Assembly (NCBI GenBank): GCA_021779135.1
Contig: JAJYBH010000001.1
Coordinates: forward strand, 1-64,000
Source: Deltaproteobacteria bacterium
GTDB taxonomy: Bacteria; Desulfobacterota; Desulfuromonadia; Geobacterales; Pseudopelobacteraceae
DNA length: 64,000 nucleotides
Direction of reading: 5' to 3'
Under the pieces are notes generated by a model, which saw only the letters and a list, made by a program, of their open reading frames with translations, searched no databases and was not told the DNA's origin. Positions 28,673 to 39,644 of this stretch are shown in pieces (the first letter of the stretch is position 1; every line of letters begins with the position of its first letter). A program made the position numbers and the translations under genes.

Positions 28673-29695
28673 ATGGCGGAAAAAGATACGGCATCGGATA
28701 AAAACAAGGCCATAGACCTGGCGCTCAGCCAGATTGAGAAACAGTTCGGCAAGGGTGCCATCATGCGGCTGGGCACGGATGAGGCGCTCCCGGGGGTGGA
28801 AGCCATTTCTACCGGTTCCATCTCCCTGGACATGGCTCTGGGAGTGGGTGGCGTGCCGCGCGGCAGGATCGTGGAAATATACGGACCAGAGTCTTCCGGC
28901 AAGACGACCCTGGCTCTGCACATTGTGGCCGAGGCCATGAAGAGCGGTGGCATCGCCGCCTTCGTGGATGCTGAGCACGCCCTGGACATCGGCTACGCCC
29001 GCAAGCTGGGGGTCAAGACCGATGACCTGCTGGTATCCCAGCCGGACACCGGCGAGCAGGCCCTGGAAATCGCCGAGACCCTGGTGCGCAGCGGCGCCAT
29101 CGATGTGCTGGTGATCGATTCGGTGGCGGCACTGGTGCCCAAGGCCGAGATCGAAGGCGACATGGGCGATTCCCACATGGGCCTTCAGGCCCGCCTGATG
29201 TCCCAGGCCCTGCGAAAATTGACCGGCATCATCTCCAAGTCCAATTGCTGCGTGATCTTTATCAACCAGATCCGCATGAAGATCGGTGTCATGTTCGGCA
29301 ATCCCGAAACCACTACCGGCGGCAACGCCCTCAAGTTCTACGCCTCGGTGCGCATGGATATCCGCAAGATTGCCACCCTGAAGCAGGGGGATGCCGTAAT
29401 CGGTTCCCGCACCCGCGTCAAGGTCGTCAAGAACAAGGTGGCCCCCCCTTTCAAAGAGGTGGAGTTCGATATCCTTTACGGTGAAGGTATCTCCCGCACC
29501 GGTGATGTGCTGGACCTGGCGGTGGACAGGGGCATCGTCGACAAGAGCGGAGCCTGGTTCTCCTACGGTAAGGAACGTATCGGACAGGGTCGCGAAAACT
29601 CTCGCACCTGGTTGACCGAGCACCCTGAAACACTGGCCGAGATCGAAGGAAAGCTCATGGACCTGCTCAAGGCTCCACTGGTCGCCAAAAAGTAG
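28673..29695 (+). CDS. recA: Recombinase A
   Basis: [61 protein letters not shown]. Confidence 0.99.
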   Translation: MAEKDTASDKNKAIDLALSQIEKQFGKGAIMRLGTDEALPGVEAISTGSISLDMALGVGGVPRGRIVEIYGPESSGKTTLALHIVAEAMKSGGIAAFVDAEHALDIGYARKLGVKTDDLLVSQPDTGEQALEIAETLVRSGAIDVLVIDSVAALVPKAEIEGDMGDSHMGLQARLMSQALRKLTGIISKSNCCVIFINQIRMKIGVMFGNPETTTGGNALKFYASVRMDIRKIATLKQGDAVIGSRTRVKVVKNKVAPPFKEVEFDILYGEGISRTGDVLDLAVDRGIVDKSGAWFSYGKERIGQGRENSRTWLTEHPETLAEIEGKLMDLLKAPLVAKK

Positions 29696-29706
29696 TCGGA
29701 GGGAAC

Positions 29707-30861
29707 ATGGATCTGAATGAAATACTGACGATCGCCGTCAAGGCCAAGGGCTCGGATATACATATCAAGACCGGGTTGCCTCCCATCGTCCGTATCGATG
29801 GCCGGTTGCACCCGATCCCCAACGCCCCCCGGCTTTCTCCCGACGTTGTCAATGGCATGAGTCAGGGTATGATGAATGATCGGCAGAGGCGGATATTCGA
29901 GGAGAATTCGGAGGTCGATCTGGCCTATGCCGTTCCGGGACTGGGGCGTTTCAGGGTCAGCGTGTATCGACAGCGCGGCACTACCGCGATGGTGTTCCGC
30001 TCCATCTCCTTTGTCATACCGTCACTCTCTGGGCTCAACCTGCCGCCGGTTCTGCAGAAGATCTGCCAGGAGGAGCGCGGACTGGTGCTGGTGACCGGTA
30101 CCACCGGTTCCGGCAAGTCTTCTACCCTGGCAGCGATGATCGACTATATCAACCAGAACCGCACCTGCAACATCATCACCATCGAAGACCCGGTCGAGTT
30201 CCTGCATCGCGACAACAAGAGCATCATCAGCCAGCGTGAGGTGGGATCGGATACGCCCTCCTTCTCCGGCGCCCTCAAGGGAGCCCTGCGGCAGGACCCC
30301 GATGTTATCCTGGTGGGCGAGATGCGCGACTACGAGACGATTGAGACCGCAATGACCGCTGCCGAGACCGGCCACCTGGTCATGTCAACCCTGCACACCA
30401 TGGATGCCGCCGAGACGGTAAACCGCATCATCGGCGTGTTTCCTCCCTACCATCAGCGCCAGGTCCGCATCCAGCTGGCAAGTGTTATCAAAGGGGTCAT
30501 CTCCCAGAGGCTGGTGCCGAAATCCGATGGTAAAGGACGTGTTCCGGCGGTGGAGGTCATGCTGGGGACCGGCCGCATACGCGAATGCATCGATGACAAG
30601 GACAAGACCAAGCAGTTGCATGATGCCATTGCACAGGGATTTGTCAGCTATGGCATGCAGACCTTTGACCAGTCATTGATGAAACTCTACACGGCTAACC
30701 TGATCTCCTATGAAGAGGCGGTGCGGCAGAGTTCCAACCCGGACGACTTCGCCCTCAAGGTCTCCGGTATCTCGGGCACCTCGGATGCCTCCTGGGAAGG
30801 CTTCGAGAGCAAGGAAGACCCGGTTGCGGAACCGGAACCGCTTGAAATCGAGAAGTTCTGA
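29707..30861 (+). CDS. pilT: Type IV pilus retraction ATPase PilT family
   Basis: LVLVTGTTGSGKSSTLAAMIDYIN, TIEDPVEFLH, GALRQDPDVILVGEMRD, AAETGHLVMSTLHT. Confidence 0.95.
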   Translation: MDLNEILTIAVKAKGSDIHIKTGLPPIVRIDGRLHPIPNAPRLSPDVVNGMSQGMMNDRQRRIFEENSEVDLAYAVPGLGRFRVSVYRQRGTTAMVFRSISFVIPSLSGLNLPPVLQKICQEERGLVLVTGTTGSGKSSTLAAMIDYINQNRTCNIITIEDPVEFLHRDNKSIISQREVGSDTPSFSGALKGALRQDPDVILVGEMRDYETIETAMTAAETGHLVMSTLHTMDAAETVNRIIGVFPPYHQRQVRIQLASVIKGVISQRLVPKSDGKGRVPAVEVMLGTGRIRECIDDKDKTKQLHDAIAQGFVSYGMQTFDQSLMKLYTANLISYEEAVRQSSNPDDFALKVSGISGTSDASWEGFESKEDPVAEPEPLEIEKF

Positions 30862-31327
30862 ACCCTCTTCTCCGGAACGGGCGTACCTGTATGCGCTACG
30901 CATTCTGACCGCGCGGGATTATACGGTGTCCCGGCTGCAGGAAAAGCTCCGTGGCAGGGATTTTGATCTGGCGGATATCGAGACCGCACTCGGGCGACTG
31001 GTCTCGGAGGGGTGGGTGGACGACCGCCGTTTTGCCGAACGCTTTGCCGAATCGGCGCTGGCGTCCGGGCGTTACTACGGCGCCCGTTTGCGGCAGGAGA
31101 TGCGACGGCGGGGACTGCCGTCCGAACTGGTGTCCGAGGTGCTCGGACAACTCCTGGCGGATCATGATGAAGTCGAGGAAGTATGCGCAATCGTTGAACA
31201 CCGTTTCAGCGGTTTTTCATTTTCCGCTGCCAGCGACAAGGAAAAACGCCGGGCGGTAGGTTTTCTGCAACGCCGCGGGTTCTCTCTTTCCGCGATAATG
31301 CGTGCCCTGCGGACAACGGAGCTGTAA
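30842..31327 (+). CDS. recX: Regulatory protein RecX
   Basis: ALRILTARDYTVSRLQEKLRGRDFDLADIETALGRLVSEGWVDDRRFAERFAES; TTG 30842 proposed start overlapping pilT. Confidence 0.88.
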   Translation: MKSRSSEPSSPERAYLYALRILTARDYTVSRLQEKLRGRDFDLADIETALGRLVSEGWVDDRRFAERFAESALASGRYYGARLRQEMRRRGLPSELVSEVLGQLLADHDEVEEVCAIVEHRFSGFSFSAASDKEKRRAVGFLQRRGFSLSAIMRALRTTEL

Positions 31328-31356
31328 AGAAAAATTTCTAAGTGTTGAGGATACAG

Positions 31357-33990
31357 ATGACAGGCAGAGAGATTCGCGCACGATTTCTGAAATATTTTGA
31401 GGATCGGGGACATGTGGTGGTCCCCAGCTCGGGGATCCTCCCCAAGAACGACCCGACTCTGATGTTTACCAATGCCGGCATGAACCAGTTCAAGGACTGT
31501 TTCCTGGGTCTGGAGGATCGCGGCTATTACCGGGCAGCCAGTTCGCAGAAGTGCGTGCGGGCCGGCGGCAAGCACAATGACCTGGAGAATGTGGGGCGCA
31601 CCGCCCGCCATCATACCTTCTTCGAGATGCTGGGCAACTTTTCCTTCGGCGACTACTTCAAGAAAGAGGCCATCGCCTTTGCCTGGGAATTTCTCACCGT
31701 CGACCTGGGGCTGGACAAGAGCCGCCTGTATGTGACGGTCTACACCGATGACGACGAGGCCGCCGACCTCTGGCACCTGCAGGAAGGTGTGCCGCGTGAG
31801 CGGATCTACCGCTTCGGCGAGAAGGACAACTTCTGGTCAATGGGGGATACCGGCCCCTGCGGCCCCTGTACAGAAATCTTCTGGGACAACGGTCCCGAGG
31901 TGGGCTGCGGCTCTCCAGACTGTGCCGTGGGATGCGACTGCGACCGCTACATGGAGATCTGGAACAATGTCTTCATGCAGTTCAACCGCTCAGCCGACGG
32001 TGTCCTGACGCCGCTGCCCAAGCCCTCCGTCGATACCGGCATGGGGTTGGAGCGCATCACGACCGTCATGCAGGGGGTGCACTCCAACTACGATACCGAT
32101 CTGCTGCAGGGGATCATCCGACACATCGAGCGTCACAGCGGTAAAACGTATGGCGACAATGAGAAAGACAATGTCTCCATGCGGGTCATAGCCGATCACT
32201 GCCGTGCCGTGACTTTCCTGATCTGTGACGGGGCCCTGCCCAGCAACGAGGGGCGCGGCTATGTGCTGCGACGCATCATGCGCCGCGCCGCCCGTCATGC
32301 CAAGATGCTGGGGGTGGGCGAACCGTTGCTCTACAGGATGGTGGAGGCGGTACGCGAAATGATGGGGGATGCCTATCCGGAACTGGCCGAGCGCGAGGCC
32401 TATATCAAGAAGGTGGTTCTGGCGGAAGAGGAACGCTTCACCGAGACCCTTGATCGCGGCCTCGGGATTCTCAACGATGAAGTGGCAGCGTTGCGTATCA
32501 GCGGAAAAACGGTAATTCCGGGCGACGTGCTCTTCAAGCTGTACGATACCTTCGGTTTCCCGGTCGATCTGACGGCTGATATCGTGGAATCGGAAGGTTT
32601 TACGGTTGATGAAGCCGGTTTCGGGGCCTGCATGGAAAAACAGCGCGAGCTGGGCCGCGAACACTGGAAAGGTTCCGGGGCTGAGGGAATTGCCGACATC
32701 TACAAGGCAATACACAATCGTGGTGTTCATTCCCAGTTTGTCGGCTATGACGCCCTGCTGGCCTATTCTCCGATACTGGCGCTGGTGCGTGGTGGCGTTG
32801 AAGCCAACACTGCAACGGCCGGCGACCAGGTGGATGTGATCGTGGAATCGACGCCTTTCTACGGTGAATCAGGTGGACAGGCAGGTGATGGCGGCCTGAT
32901 CTCCTCCGGAAGCGCTCATCTGGAGGTTGTGGATACCAGTCGGCCATTTGTTGACCTGATAGTCCATCATTGCCTCGTCAAGGAAGGGTCACTGCGGGTT
33001 GGTGATGCGGTCAATCTGACCGTCAACGGCGCTACCCGCGCTGCCACGGCGCGCAATCACACCGCCACGCACCTGCTCCAGACCGCCCTGCGCCAGGTGC
33101 TGGGGGAGCATGTCAAGCAGGCCGGTTCACTGGTGTCTCCAGACCGTCTGCGTTTCGACTTTACCCATTTCTCCGCCATGACCACCGACGAGCTCAGGCA
33201 GGTGGAGGGTCTGGTCAATGGCTATGTCATGGAGAATGCCCCGGTGGCTACCAACCAGATGCCGATCAGTGAAGCCATCGAAGCCGGGGCAACGGCCCTG
33301 TTCGATGAAAAATACGGTGATTCGGTGCGCGTGGTCCGTGTGGGCGATGTCAGCATGGAGTTGTGCGGCGGCACCCACGTTCGGGCGGCTGGCGACATTG
33401 GTCTGTTCAAGATCGTCTCGGAAGCCGGGATTGCCGCGGGGGTACGCCGCATCGAAGCTCTGACCGGGACCGGCGCGCTCGGTTTCGTCCGGCAGATGGA
33501 GGATGAACAGCGGGCGATGGCGGCACTGCTCAAGGCCGAGGGAGGCAACCCGCTGGACCGGCTGGAAAAGCTGCTGCTCCGCCAGAGGGAGTTACAGCGC
33601 GAGATCGAGTCGCTCCAGGGGCGCCTCAACGCCGCGGCGTCCGGGGATCTGCTGTCGCAGGTTGTTGAGGTCAACGGCATAAGACTGCTGGCGGTACAGG
33701 TACAGGTCGAGGATATCAAGGGGTTGCGTGACCTGTCCGATACCCTCAAGGAGCGTATGGGTGAAGGGGTTGTCATCCTGGGCGCCGAGATCGGCGGCAA
33801 GGCCAATTTGCTGGTTGCCGTCAGCAAAGAATTGAGTGCAACAATAAAAGCCGGTGATATAATCAAACAACTGGCACCGATTGTGGGAGGAAGTGGCGGC
33901 GGCAAGCCCGAATTGGCCCAGGCCGGCGGAAACCTTCCCGGCAAGATTGGTGAAGCCCTGGCTGCGACAGCACGGATACTCGGACGCTAG
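31357..33990 (+). CDS. alaS: Alanyl-tRNA synthetase
   Basis: [47 protein letters not shown]…; CGGTHV editing motif. Confidence 0.99.
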   Translation: MTGREIRARFLKYFEDRGHVVVPSSGILPKNDPTLMFTNAGMNQFKDCFLGLEDRGYYRAASSQKCVRAGGKHNDLENVGRTARHHTFFEMLGNFSFGDYFKKEAIAFAWEFLTVDLGLDKSRLYVTVYTDDDEAADLWHLQEGVPRERIYRFGEKDNFWSMGDTGPCGPCTEIFWDNGPEVGCGSPDCAVGCDCDRYMEIWNNVFMQFNRSADGVLTPLPKPSVDTGMGLERITTVMQGVHSNYDTDLLQGIIRHIERHSGKTYGDNEKDNVSMRVIADHCRAVTFLICDGALPSNEGRGYVLRRIMRRAARHAKMLGVGEPLLYRMVEAVREMMGDAYPELAEREAYIKKVVLAEEERFTETLDRGLGILNDEVAALRISGKTVIPGDVLFKLYDTFGFPVDLTADIVESEGFTVDEAGFGACMEKQRELGREHWKGSGAEGIADIYKAIHNRGVHSQFVGYDALLAYSPILALVRGGVEANTATAGDQVDVIVESTPFYGESGGQAGDGGLISSGSAHLEVVDTSRPFVDLIVHHCLVKEGSLRVGDAVNLTVNGATRAATARNHTATHLLQTALRQVLGEHVKQAGSLVSPDRLRFDFTHFSAMTTDELRQVEGLVNGYVMENAPVATNQMPISEAIEAGATALFDEKYGDSVRVVRVGDVSMELCGGTHVRAAGDIGLFKIVSEAGIAAGVRRIEALTGTGALGFVRQMEDEQRAMAALLKAEGGNPLDRLEKLLLRQRELQREIESLQGRLNAAASGDLLSQVVEVNGIRLLAVQVQVEDIKGLRDLSDTLKERMGEGVVILGAEIGGKANLLVAVSKELSATIKAGDIIKQLAPIVGGSGGGKPELAQAGGNLPGKIGEALAATARILGR

Positions 33991-34020
33991 GAGCCTGGTT
34001 CATTCGTCACGAGGTTTGCA

Positions 34021-35139
34021 ATGATATTACAACACCTGCATAACGAGGCGCCCACCCCGCAAAAAAATCCGACAACCATCCTGATTGTGGACGATGAGTC
34101 CGTCATCAGGGATCTTTGTGCGAAGGCCCTCAGCAGCTACAATGTGTTTCAGGCCGGTTCCTGTCTGGAGGCCATGAATATCTATGAAAACGAATCCGTA
34201 GACCTGATCCTCACCGATGTCATGATGCCTGGCGGCACCGGGCTTGATCTCCTGCGGCAGATCAAGCATATTGATCCCACGGCCGTCGTTGTAATCATGA
34301 CCGGGTTTGTTGAAAAGGATATTATTCTCGAAGCGCTCAAAGAGGGCGCCGATGATTTTATCAACAAGCCTCTCAATTTATTGCAGTTGAGAACAGCCGT
34401 CGAGAAGGCCATTGCAAAGAAAATACTTAAAGAAGAACTTGCAAATCTGAAAAAACTGGATCACCTCAAGAGTATCTTCCTCTCGCTCATCTCCCATAAA
34501 CTCCGCACGCCGATCACTTCAATCTCACTGTTTCTGCAGGATATTCAGCACGGCGTCTATGATATGAATGATCCTTCATTTGCACAGAATGTGCGGATGA
34601 TCAATGAAGAAACCCTGTATCTGAGCCGCATGGTGGGCGACCTTCTTGCTTTCAGCCAGGTAATGGATGTGAGGGGGGTACAGCGCGAGGCATGTGATCT
34701 CAACTTTATCGTGGCCTCGGTACTGCAGGGATCCATGGAGGCGCAAAGCAAACCCGGCATTGAGACGGATTTTCATGAAGTGCCGCTGCCCCCATTACAG
34801 CTGGACCGGAAAAAAATCACCTTTGCTTTGCAGCAGGTCATCGAGAATGCCTACAAATTTTCAGGTGAGGTAGGTCACGTTACCATCTCCCTGCTCGATG
34901 CCGGCGACCAGGTGTGTATAATTGTTACTGATACCGGGGTCGGGATGGCCCGTGACGAGATCCACAAGGTGTTTGAAAAATTCTATCAGATCGATCCCTG
35001 TAATACCGGCCAGGTGCGGGGCTTTGGTCTGGGGTTGTATTATGCGCGGGAGTTTATCCGGCTGCATGGGGGCAGTATCAATCTGGACAGCCAACCCGGT
35101 TTGGGAGCCACGGTTACGATAATGCTGCCGATGCAATAA
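34021..35139 (+). CDS. Receiver domain-histidine kinase hybrid
   Basis: ILIVDDESVIRD…LILTDVMMPGGTGLDLL receiver; LISHKLRTPITSIS HisKA; VIVTDTGVGMARDE and GLGLYYAREFIRLHGG ATPase. Confidence 0.9.
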   Translation: MILQHLHNEAPTPQKNPTTILIVDDESVIRDLCAKALSSYNVFQAGSCLEAMNIYENESVDLILTDVMMPGGTGLDLLRQIKHIDPTAVVVIMTGFVEKDIILEALKEGADDFINKPLNLLQLRTAVEKAIAKKILKEELANLKKLDHLKSIFLSLISHKLRTPITSISLFLQDIQHGVYDMNDPSFAQNVRMINEETLYLSRMVGDLLAFSQVMDVRGVQREACDLNFIVASVLQGSMEAQSKPGIETDFHEVPLPPLQLDRKKITFALQQVIENAYKFSGEVGHVTISLLDAGDQVCIIVTDTGVGMARDEIHKVFEKFYQIDPCNTGQVRGFGLGLYYAREFIRLHGGSINLDSQPGLGATVTIMLPMQ

Positions 35140-35167
35140 CCTTTTGAGGTTTTGCGAATTCTACGTT

Positions 35168-35206
35168 AAACTGCCAGCTTTAAGGTTGGCAGTTTTATTT
35201 TTTTTA
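35168..35206 (+). terminator. Rho-independent terminator
   Basis: AAACTGCCA…TGGCAGTTTTATTTTTTTT. Confidence 0.8.
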
Positions 35207-35241
35207 TCGCACGTATCCCGCATCCGGGGAAAAGAGACGAT

Positions 35242-36120
35242 ATGAAACATCTGATAGAAAAAGCCACGACGTTGATGGAGGCGCTGCCCTACATCCGGCG
35301 CTTCGCCGGCAGGACATTTGTTATCAAGTACGGCGGCCACGCCATGTCGGACGAGAAGCTGAAAGAGTCGTTTGCCCTGGACGTGATCATGCTGAAGTCA
35401 CTGGGAATCAATGCCGTCATCGTGCATGGTGGCGGCCCGCAGATCAACGAGACCCTTAAGCGTTACGGCATCGTCTCTGAATTTGTCAGGGGCATGCGGG
35501 TGACCGATGCCGAAACCATGTCAGTGGTGGAGATGGTGCTGGTTGGTCAGGTCAACCGGGAAGTGGTTGGCTATCTCAACCAGCATGGCGGTCGCGCAGT
35601 CGGGCTGTCCGGCAAGGACGGTACCCTGCTGCTTGCCGAGAAGCTTCTTCAGGAGGTTACCGGAGACGATGGCGCAGTGGAGCTGGTTGACATCGGCTAC
35701 GTCGGTGATGTGGTCAAGGTCAATACCGACCTGATCGCAACCCTGGAAAACGGGAAATATATCCCGGTCATTGCGCCGGTGGGAGTCGGCCAGGATGGGG
35801 AAAGCTACAATATCAACGCCGACCTGGTTGCCGGACGGGTTGCCGCGGCGCTTAATGCGGAAAAGCTGATTCTTTTGACAGACATTGAAGGTGTCAAGGA
35901 CACGAACGGCAGGCTCCTGGGAAGTCTTTCGGTAGCTGAATTGCACTGCCAGATCGAGCAGGGCGCCATTACGGGTGGAATGATCCCCAAGGTGGTCTGT
36001 TGCGCCGATGCACTAGGGGATGGCGTCAAGAAGGCCCATATCATCGATGGGAGAGTGCCCCATGCCGTGCTGCTTGAAATATTTACCGACGTCGGTATCG
36101 GGACGGAGATCACCAAATAG
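35242..36120 (+). CDS. argB: Acetylglutamate kinase
   Basis: [49 protein letters not shown]. Confidence 0.97.
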   Translation: MKHLIEKATTLMEALPYIRRFAGRTFVIKYGGHAMSDEKLKESFALDVIMLKSLGINAVIVHGGGPQINETLKRYGIVSEFVRGMRVTDAETMSVVEMVLVGQVNREVVGYLNQHGGRAVGLSGKDGTLLLAEKLLQEVTGDDGAVELVDIGYVGDVVKVNTDLIATLENGKYIPVIAPVGVGQDGESYNINADLVAGRVAAALNAEKLILLTDIEGVKDTNGRLLGSLSVAELHCQIEQGAITGGMIPKVVCCADALGDGVKKAHIIDGRVPHAVLLEIFTDVGIGTEITK

Positions 36121-36240
36121 AAGGAACGCGAATTTTTCCCAATCTCGGCGTTGGCCATCGCGCCTCCTCGTGCAGCGTAGCGCTGCTACGCTTCCTCGTC
36201 GCCCCTTGGCCGCCTTGATATTGAAAAATACACGTTCCTA
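36121..36240. repeat. Palindromic MITE/REP-like intergenic element
   Basis: Ends AAGGAACGCGAATTTTTC … GAAAAATACACGTTCCTA (15/18 inverted match); central AGCGTAGC-gct-GCTACGCT; flanking direct copies of CTCCTCGT/TTCCTCGT. Confidence 0.6.
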
Positions 36241-36255
36241 TGGGTTGGAGAAAAA

Positions 36256-37452
36256 ATGAATTCACAACAGTGGATAGAAAAATCAGACAGATACATCATG
36301 CGGACCTATGGCCGCTACCCGATCGTGCCGGTACGGGGTGAAGGATGCCGCCTGTGGGATGCCGACGGCAAGGAATACCTGGATTTCCTGGGGGGCGTGG
36401 CAGTCAACAACCTGGGCCACTGTCATCCCAAGGTGGTCGCGGCGCTGCAGAAGCAGGCCGCTGAGCTGATCCACTGCTCCAACTACTATCAGATCCCCCA
36501 GCAGATCGAACTGGCGGAGCTGCTCTGCAACCATTCGTTTGCTGACAAGGCCTTCTTCTGCAACAGCGGCGCCGAGGCCAATGAGGCGGCCATCAAGTTG
36601 GCCCGCAAGTACAGCCGCGATACCTATGGTCCCGAGCGCTACGAGATCATTACCGCAGCCGATTCCTTCCATGGCCGCACCATGGCCACGGTGTCCGCTA
36701 CCGGTCAGGAAAAGGTCCAGCGATTTTTCGATCCGCTGCTGCATGGATTCAAACACGTTCCCTTTGACGACCTGGATGCCCTTGAGGCGGCGGTCACTCC
36801 CGCTACCTGTGCGGTCATGCTGGAACCGATCCAGGGTGAGGGGGGGGTAAATGTACCGTCTCCCGGATATTTCCAGGAAGTACGGCGCATCTGCGACAAA
36901 CACGACCTTATCCTGATCTTCGATGAGGTGCAGGTGGGCATGGGGCGCACCGGAAAACTGTTCGCCTATGAACATTTCGATATCGTCCCGGATATCATGA
37001 CCCTGGCCAAGGCGCTGGCCGGTGGTGCTCCCGTCGGAACCATGCTGGCGAAGGACCGCTTCGCAGCCGCTTTTGTGCCCGGCACCCACGGATCCACCTT
37101 TGGCGGCAATCCGCTGGTATGCGCCGCAGCCATCGCCACGGTCCGGACAATCCTGGAGGACGGTATCCTCAACCGCTGTGAAGAAATCGGCGAGTATCTG
37201 GTGGGAGAGCTCCAGTCGCTCCAGCACAAATATCATGTCGTGAAAGAGGTGCGCGGCATCGGCCTGATGATCGGCATGGCCCTGGATATCCCGGCCGGTG
37301 ACATCGTCAAGAAGGGGCACGAGCGGGGCGTGCTGCTGAACGTGACCCACGAAACGGTGCTGAGATTTGTCCCGCCCTTGACAGTGACGAAGCAGGAAAT
37401 TAATCAAATGATTGCCATTCTCGACGGTATTTTTGCGGAGGGCGCGGCGTAA
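36256..37452 (+). CDS. argD: Acetylornithine aminotransferase
   Basis: YPIVPVRGEGCRLWDADGKEYLDFLGGVAVNNLGHCHPKVV…LIFDEVQVGMGRTGKLFAYE. Confidence 0.96.
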   Translation: MNSQQWIEKSDRYIMRTYGRYPIVPVRGEGCRLWDADGKEYLDFLGGVAVNNLGHCHPKVVAALQKQAAELIHCSNYYQIPQQIELAELLCNHSFADKAFFCNSGAEANEAAIKLARKYSRDTYGPERYEIITAADSFHGRTMATVSATGQEKVQRFFDPLLHGFKHVPFDDLDALEAAVTPATCAVMLEPIQGEGGVNVPSPGYFQEVRRICDKHDLILIFDEVQVGMGRTGKLFAYEHFDIVPDIMTLAKALAGGAPVGTMLAKDRFAAAFVPGTHGSTFGGNPLVCAAAIATVRTILEDGILNRCEEIGEYLVGELQSLQHKYHVVKEVRGIGLMIGMALDIPAGDIVKKGHERGVLLNVTHETVLRFVPPLTVTKQEINQMIAILDGIFAEGAA

Positions 37453-38375
37453 TGGGGGTGACAGTGACGCGACATTTTCTGGCGCTGCATGATTACAACG
37501 AGATTGAGCTGTTCGGCATGCTGACCCTGGCCCGCGAGTTGAAAGAGAAGCAGAAGCAGGGCATAGCGCACAGATTGCTGGAAGGCAAAACGGTGGCGCT
37601 GATTTTTGAGAAGGCCTCCACCCGTACCCGTGTTTCCTTCGAGGTGGGCGTCTTTCAACTGGGTGGCTATGGCCTGTTTATGTCATCCGGCACGTCTCAG
37701 ATGGGGCGCGGTGAGCCGATCAAGGACAGTGCCCGTGTCATGTCGCGTTATTGCGACGGTGTCATGATCCGCACCTTTGGCCAGGAAATCGTGGAAGAGT
37801 TTGCCCGCTACTCATCGGTGCCGATAATCAACGGTCTGACCGACCTGTTTCACCCCTGTCAGATCATGGCCGACCTGCTGACGGTCATTGAGCACAAGCG
37901 CAGCTACGAAGGGCTGAAATTCGCTTGGGTGGGGGACGGAAACAACATGGCCAACACCTGGATAGAAGCGGCCGCAATACTCGGTTTTGACCTGACTCTG
38001 GCATGCCCGCAGGGTTATGAGCCGGATGCCGGGGTCATGGCCTGGGCTCGGGCCAAGGCGCCCGGCAGGATCCAACTGACGACGGATCCGAAGCTGGCGG
38101 TGACGGGAGCCGATGTCATCAACACCGATGTCTGGGCCAGCATGGGTCAGGAGAGCGAACAGAAGGAGCGCGAGCAGGCCTTTGCCGGCTACTGTCTGGA
38201 TGACGCGCTGCTGGCCCTGGCGCAGCCGGATTGCTTGGTGCTGCACTGCCTGCCCGCTCACCGTGGAGAGGAGATCTCTGACTCGGTCATCGAAGGCAGG
38301 AACTCGGTAGTCTGGGACGAGGCTGAAAACCGGCTGCATATACAAAAAGCTATCATGGCAACCTTGATAAAATAA
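37452..38375 (+). CDS. argF: Ornithine carbamoyltransferase
   Basis: EKASTRTRVSFEVGVFQLGG, FHPCQIMADLLTV, VLHCLPAHRGEEI; TAATG overlap with argD. Confidence 0.97.
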   Translation: MGVTVTRHFLALHDYNEIELFGMLTLARELKEKQKQGIAHRLLEGKTVALIFEKASTRTRVSFEVGVFQLGGYGLFMSSGTSQMGRGEPIKDSARVMSRYCDGVMIRTFGQEIVEEFARYSSVPIINGLTDLFHPCQIMADLLTVIEHKRSYEGLKFAWVGDGNNMANTWIEAAAILGFDLTLACPQGYEPDAGVMAWARAKAPGRIQLTTDPKLAVTGADVINTDVWASMGQESEQKEREQAFAGYCLDDALLALAQPDCLVLHCLPAHRGEEISDSVIEGRNSVVWDEAENRLHIQKAIMATLIK

Positions 38376-38399
38376 AACAGACAAGCGAAGGAGAAGCTC

Positions 38400-39629
38400 A
38401 TGGCAAAAGTTAAGAAACCTGAAATCAACAAGATCGTTCTGGCCTATTCAGGCGGCTTGGACACCTCCATCATCCTCAAATGGCTCAAGAACGAGTACGG
38501 ATGCAAGGTCGTGGCCTTTTCGGCCGATCTGGGGCAGGGGGATGAGCTTGATCCGGTCCGTGAAAAGGCCCTGGCTACCGGAGCCGACAAAGTCTATATC
38601 GATGACCTGCGCGAGGAGTTCGTCAGGGATTTCGTGTTCCCCATGTTCCGCGCCAACGCTATCTACGAAGGTCACTATCTGCTGGGCACCTCCATCGCCC
38701 GACCGCTGATCGCCAAACGCCAGATGGAGATCGCCGCCAAGGAGAAGTGCGATGCCGTTTCCCACGGGGCCACCGGCAAGGGCAACGACCAGGTCCGTTT
38801 CGAACTGGCCTACTACCACTTCAACCCGGCCATCAAGGTCATCGCACCCTGGAGGATGTGGGACCTGAACAGCCGTCAGGCCCTGATCGAGTACGCCAAG
38901 AAGAACGGCATTCCTATCCCGACCATAAAGAAGCGTCCCTGGTCATCAGACCGCAACCTGCTGCACATCTCCTTCGAGGGGGGCATCCTGGAGGATACCT
39001 GGGCCGAGGCGCCGGAAGAGATGTACGTGCTGACCAAATCTCCGGAGAAGGCGCCCAACAAGGCCCAGTATGTGGAGATCGAGTTCAAGAACGGTAATGC
39101 CGTGGCCGTGGATGGCGAGAAGATGACGCCGGCCCAACTGCTGGCGCACCTCAACTATATCGGCGGACAGCATGGCGTTGGCCGTGTGGATCTGCTGGAA
39201 AACCGGTCCGTGGGGATGAAGTCGCGCGGCGTGTACGAGACCCCCGGTGGCACCATCCTGCGCGAGGCCCACTCGGCCGTCGAGCAGATCACCATGGACC
39301 GCGAAGTCATGCGTATCCGCGACAGCCTGATTCCAGAATATGCCAAGCAGATCTACGCCGGTTACTGGTTTTCTCCCGAACGCCAGATGCTGCAGACCCT
39401 GATCGACGACTCGCAGAAGTGCGTCAACGGCGTGGCCCGCGTAAAGCTTTACAAGGGCTTGTGCCGTACGGTCGGCCGCAAATCCGAGAGCGATTCGCTC
39501 TTTAACCTGGATTTTGCCACCTTCGAGAAGGATCAGGTCTTCAACCAGGCTGATGCCGAGGGCTTCATCAAGATCAACTCCCTGCGGCTGCGCATACGTT
39601 CGCTGATGCAGGCCAATCGGAAGAAATAA
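38400..39629 (+). CDS. argG: Argininosuccinate synthase
   Basis: [24 protein letters not shown]…[18 protein letters not shown]. Confidence 0.98.
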   Translation: MAKVKKPEINKIVLAYSGGLDTSIILKWLKNEYGCKVVAFSADLGQGDELDPVREKALATGADKVYIDDLREEFVRDFVFPMFRANAIYEGHYLLGTSIARPLIAKRQMEIAAKEKCDAVSHGATGKGNDQVRFELAYYHFNPAIKVIAPWRMWDLNSRQALIEYAKKNGIPIPTIKKRPWSSDRNLLHISFEGGILEDTWAEAPEEMYVLTKSPEKAPNKAQYVEIEFKNGNAVAVDGEKMTPAQLLAHLNYIGGQHGVGRVDLLENRSVGMKSRGVYETPGGTILREAHSAVEQITMDREVMRIRDSLIPEYAKQIYAGYWFSPERQMLQTLIDDSQKCVNGVARVKLYKGLCRTVGRKSESDSLFNLDFATFEKDQVFNQADAEGFIKINSLRLRIRSLMQANRKK

Positions 39630-39644
39630 TTCAGGAGCATTGTG

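Noticed and set aside
28640-29623. 327-aa minus-strand ORF
   Set aside because: Shadow of recA.
35805-36158. 117-aa minus-strand ORF beginning MANAEIGKN
   Set aside because: Starts in the palindromic repeat and then runs antisense to argB; best explained as a by-product of the repeat.
36283-37407. 374-aa minus-strand ORF
   Set aside because: Shadow of argD.
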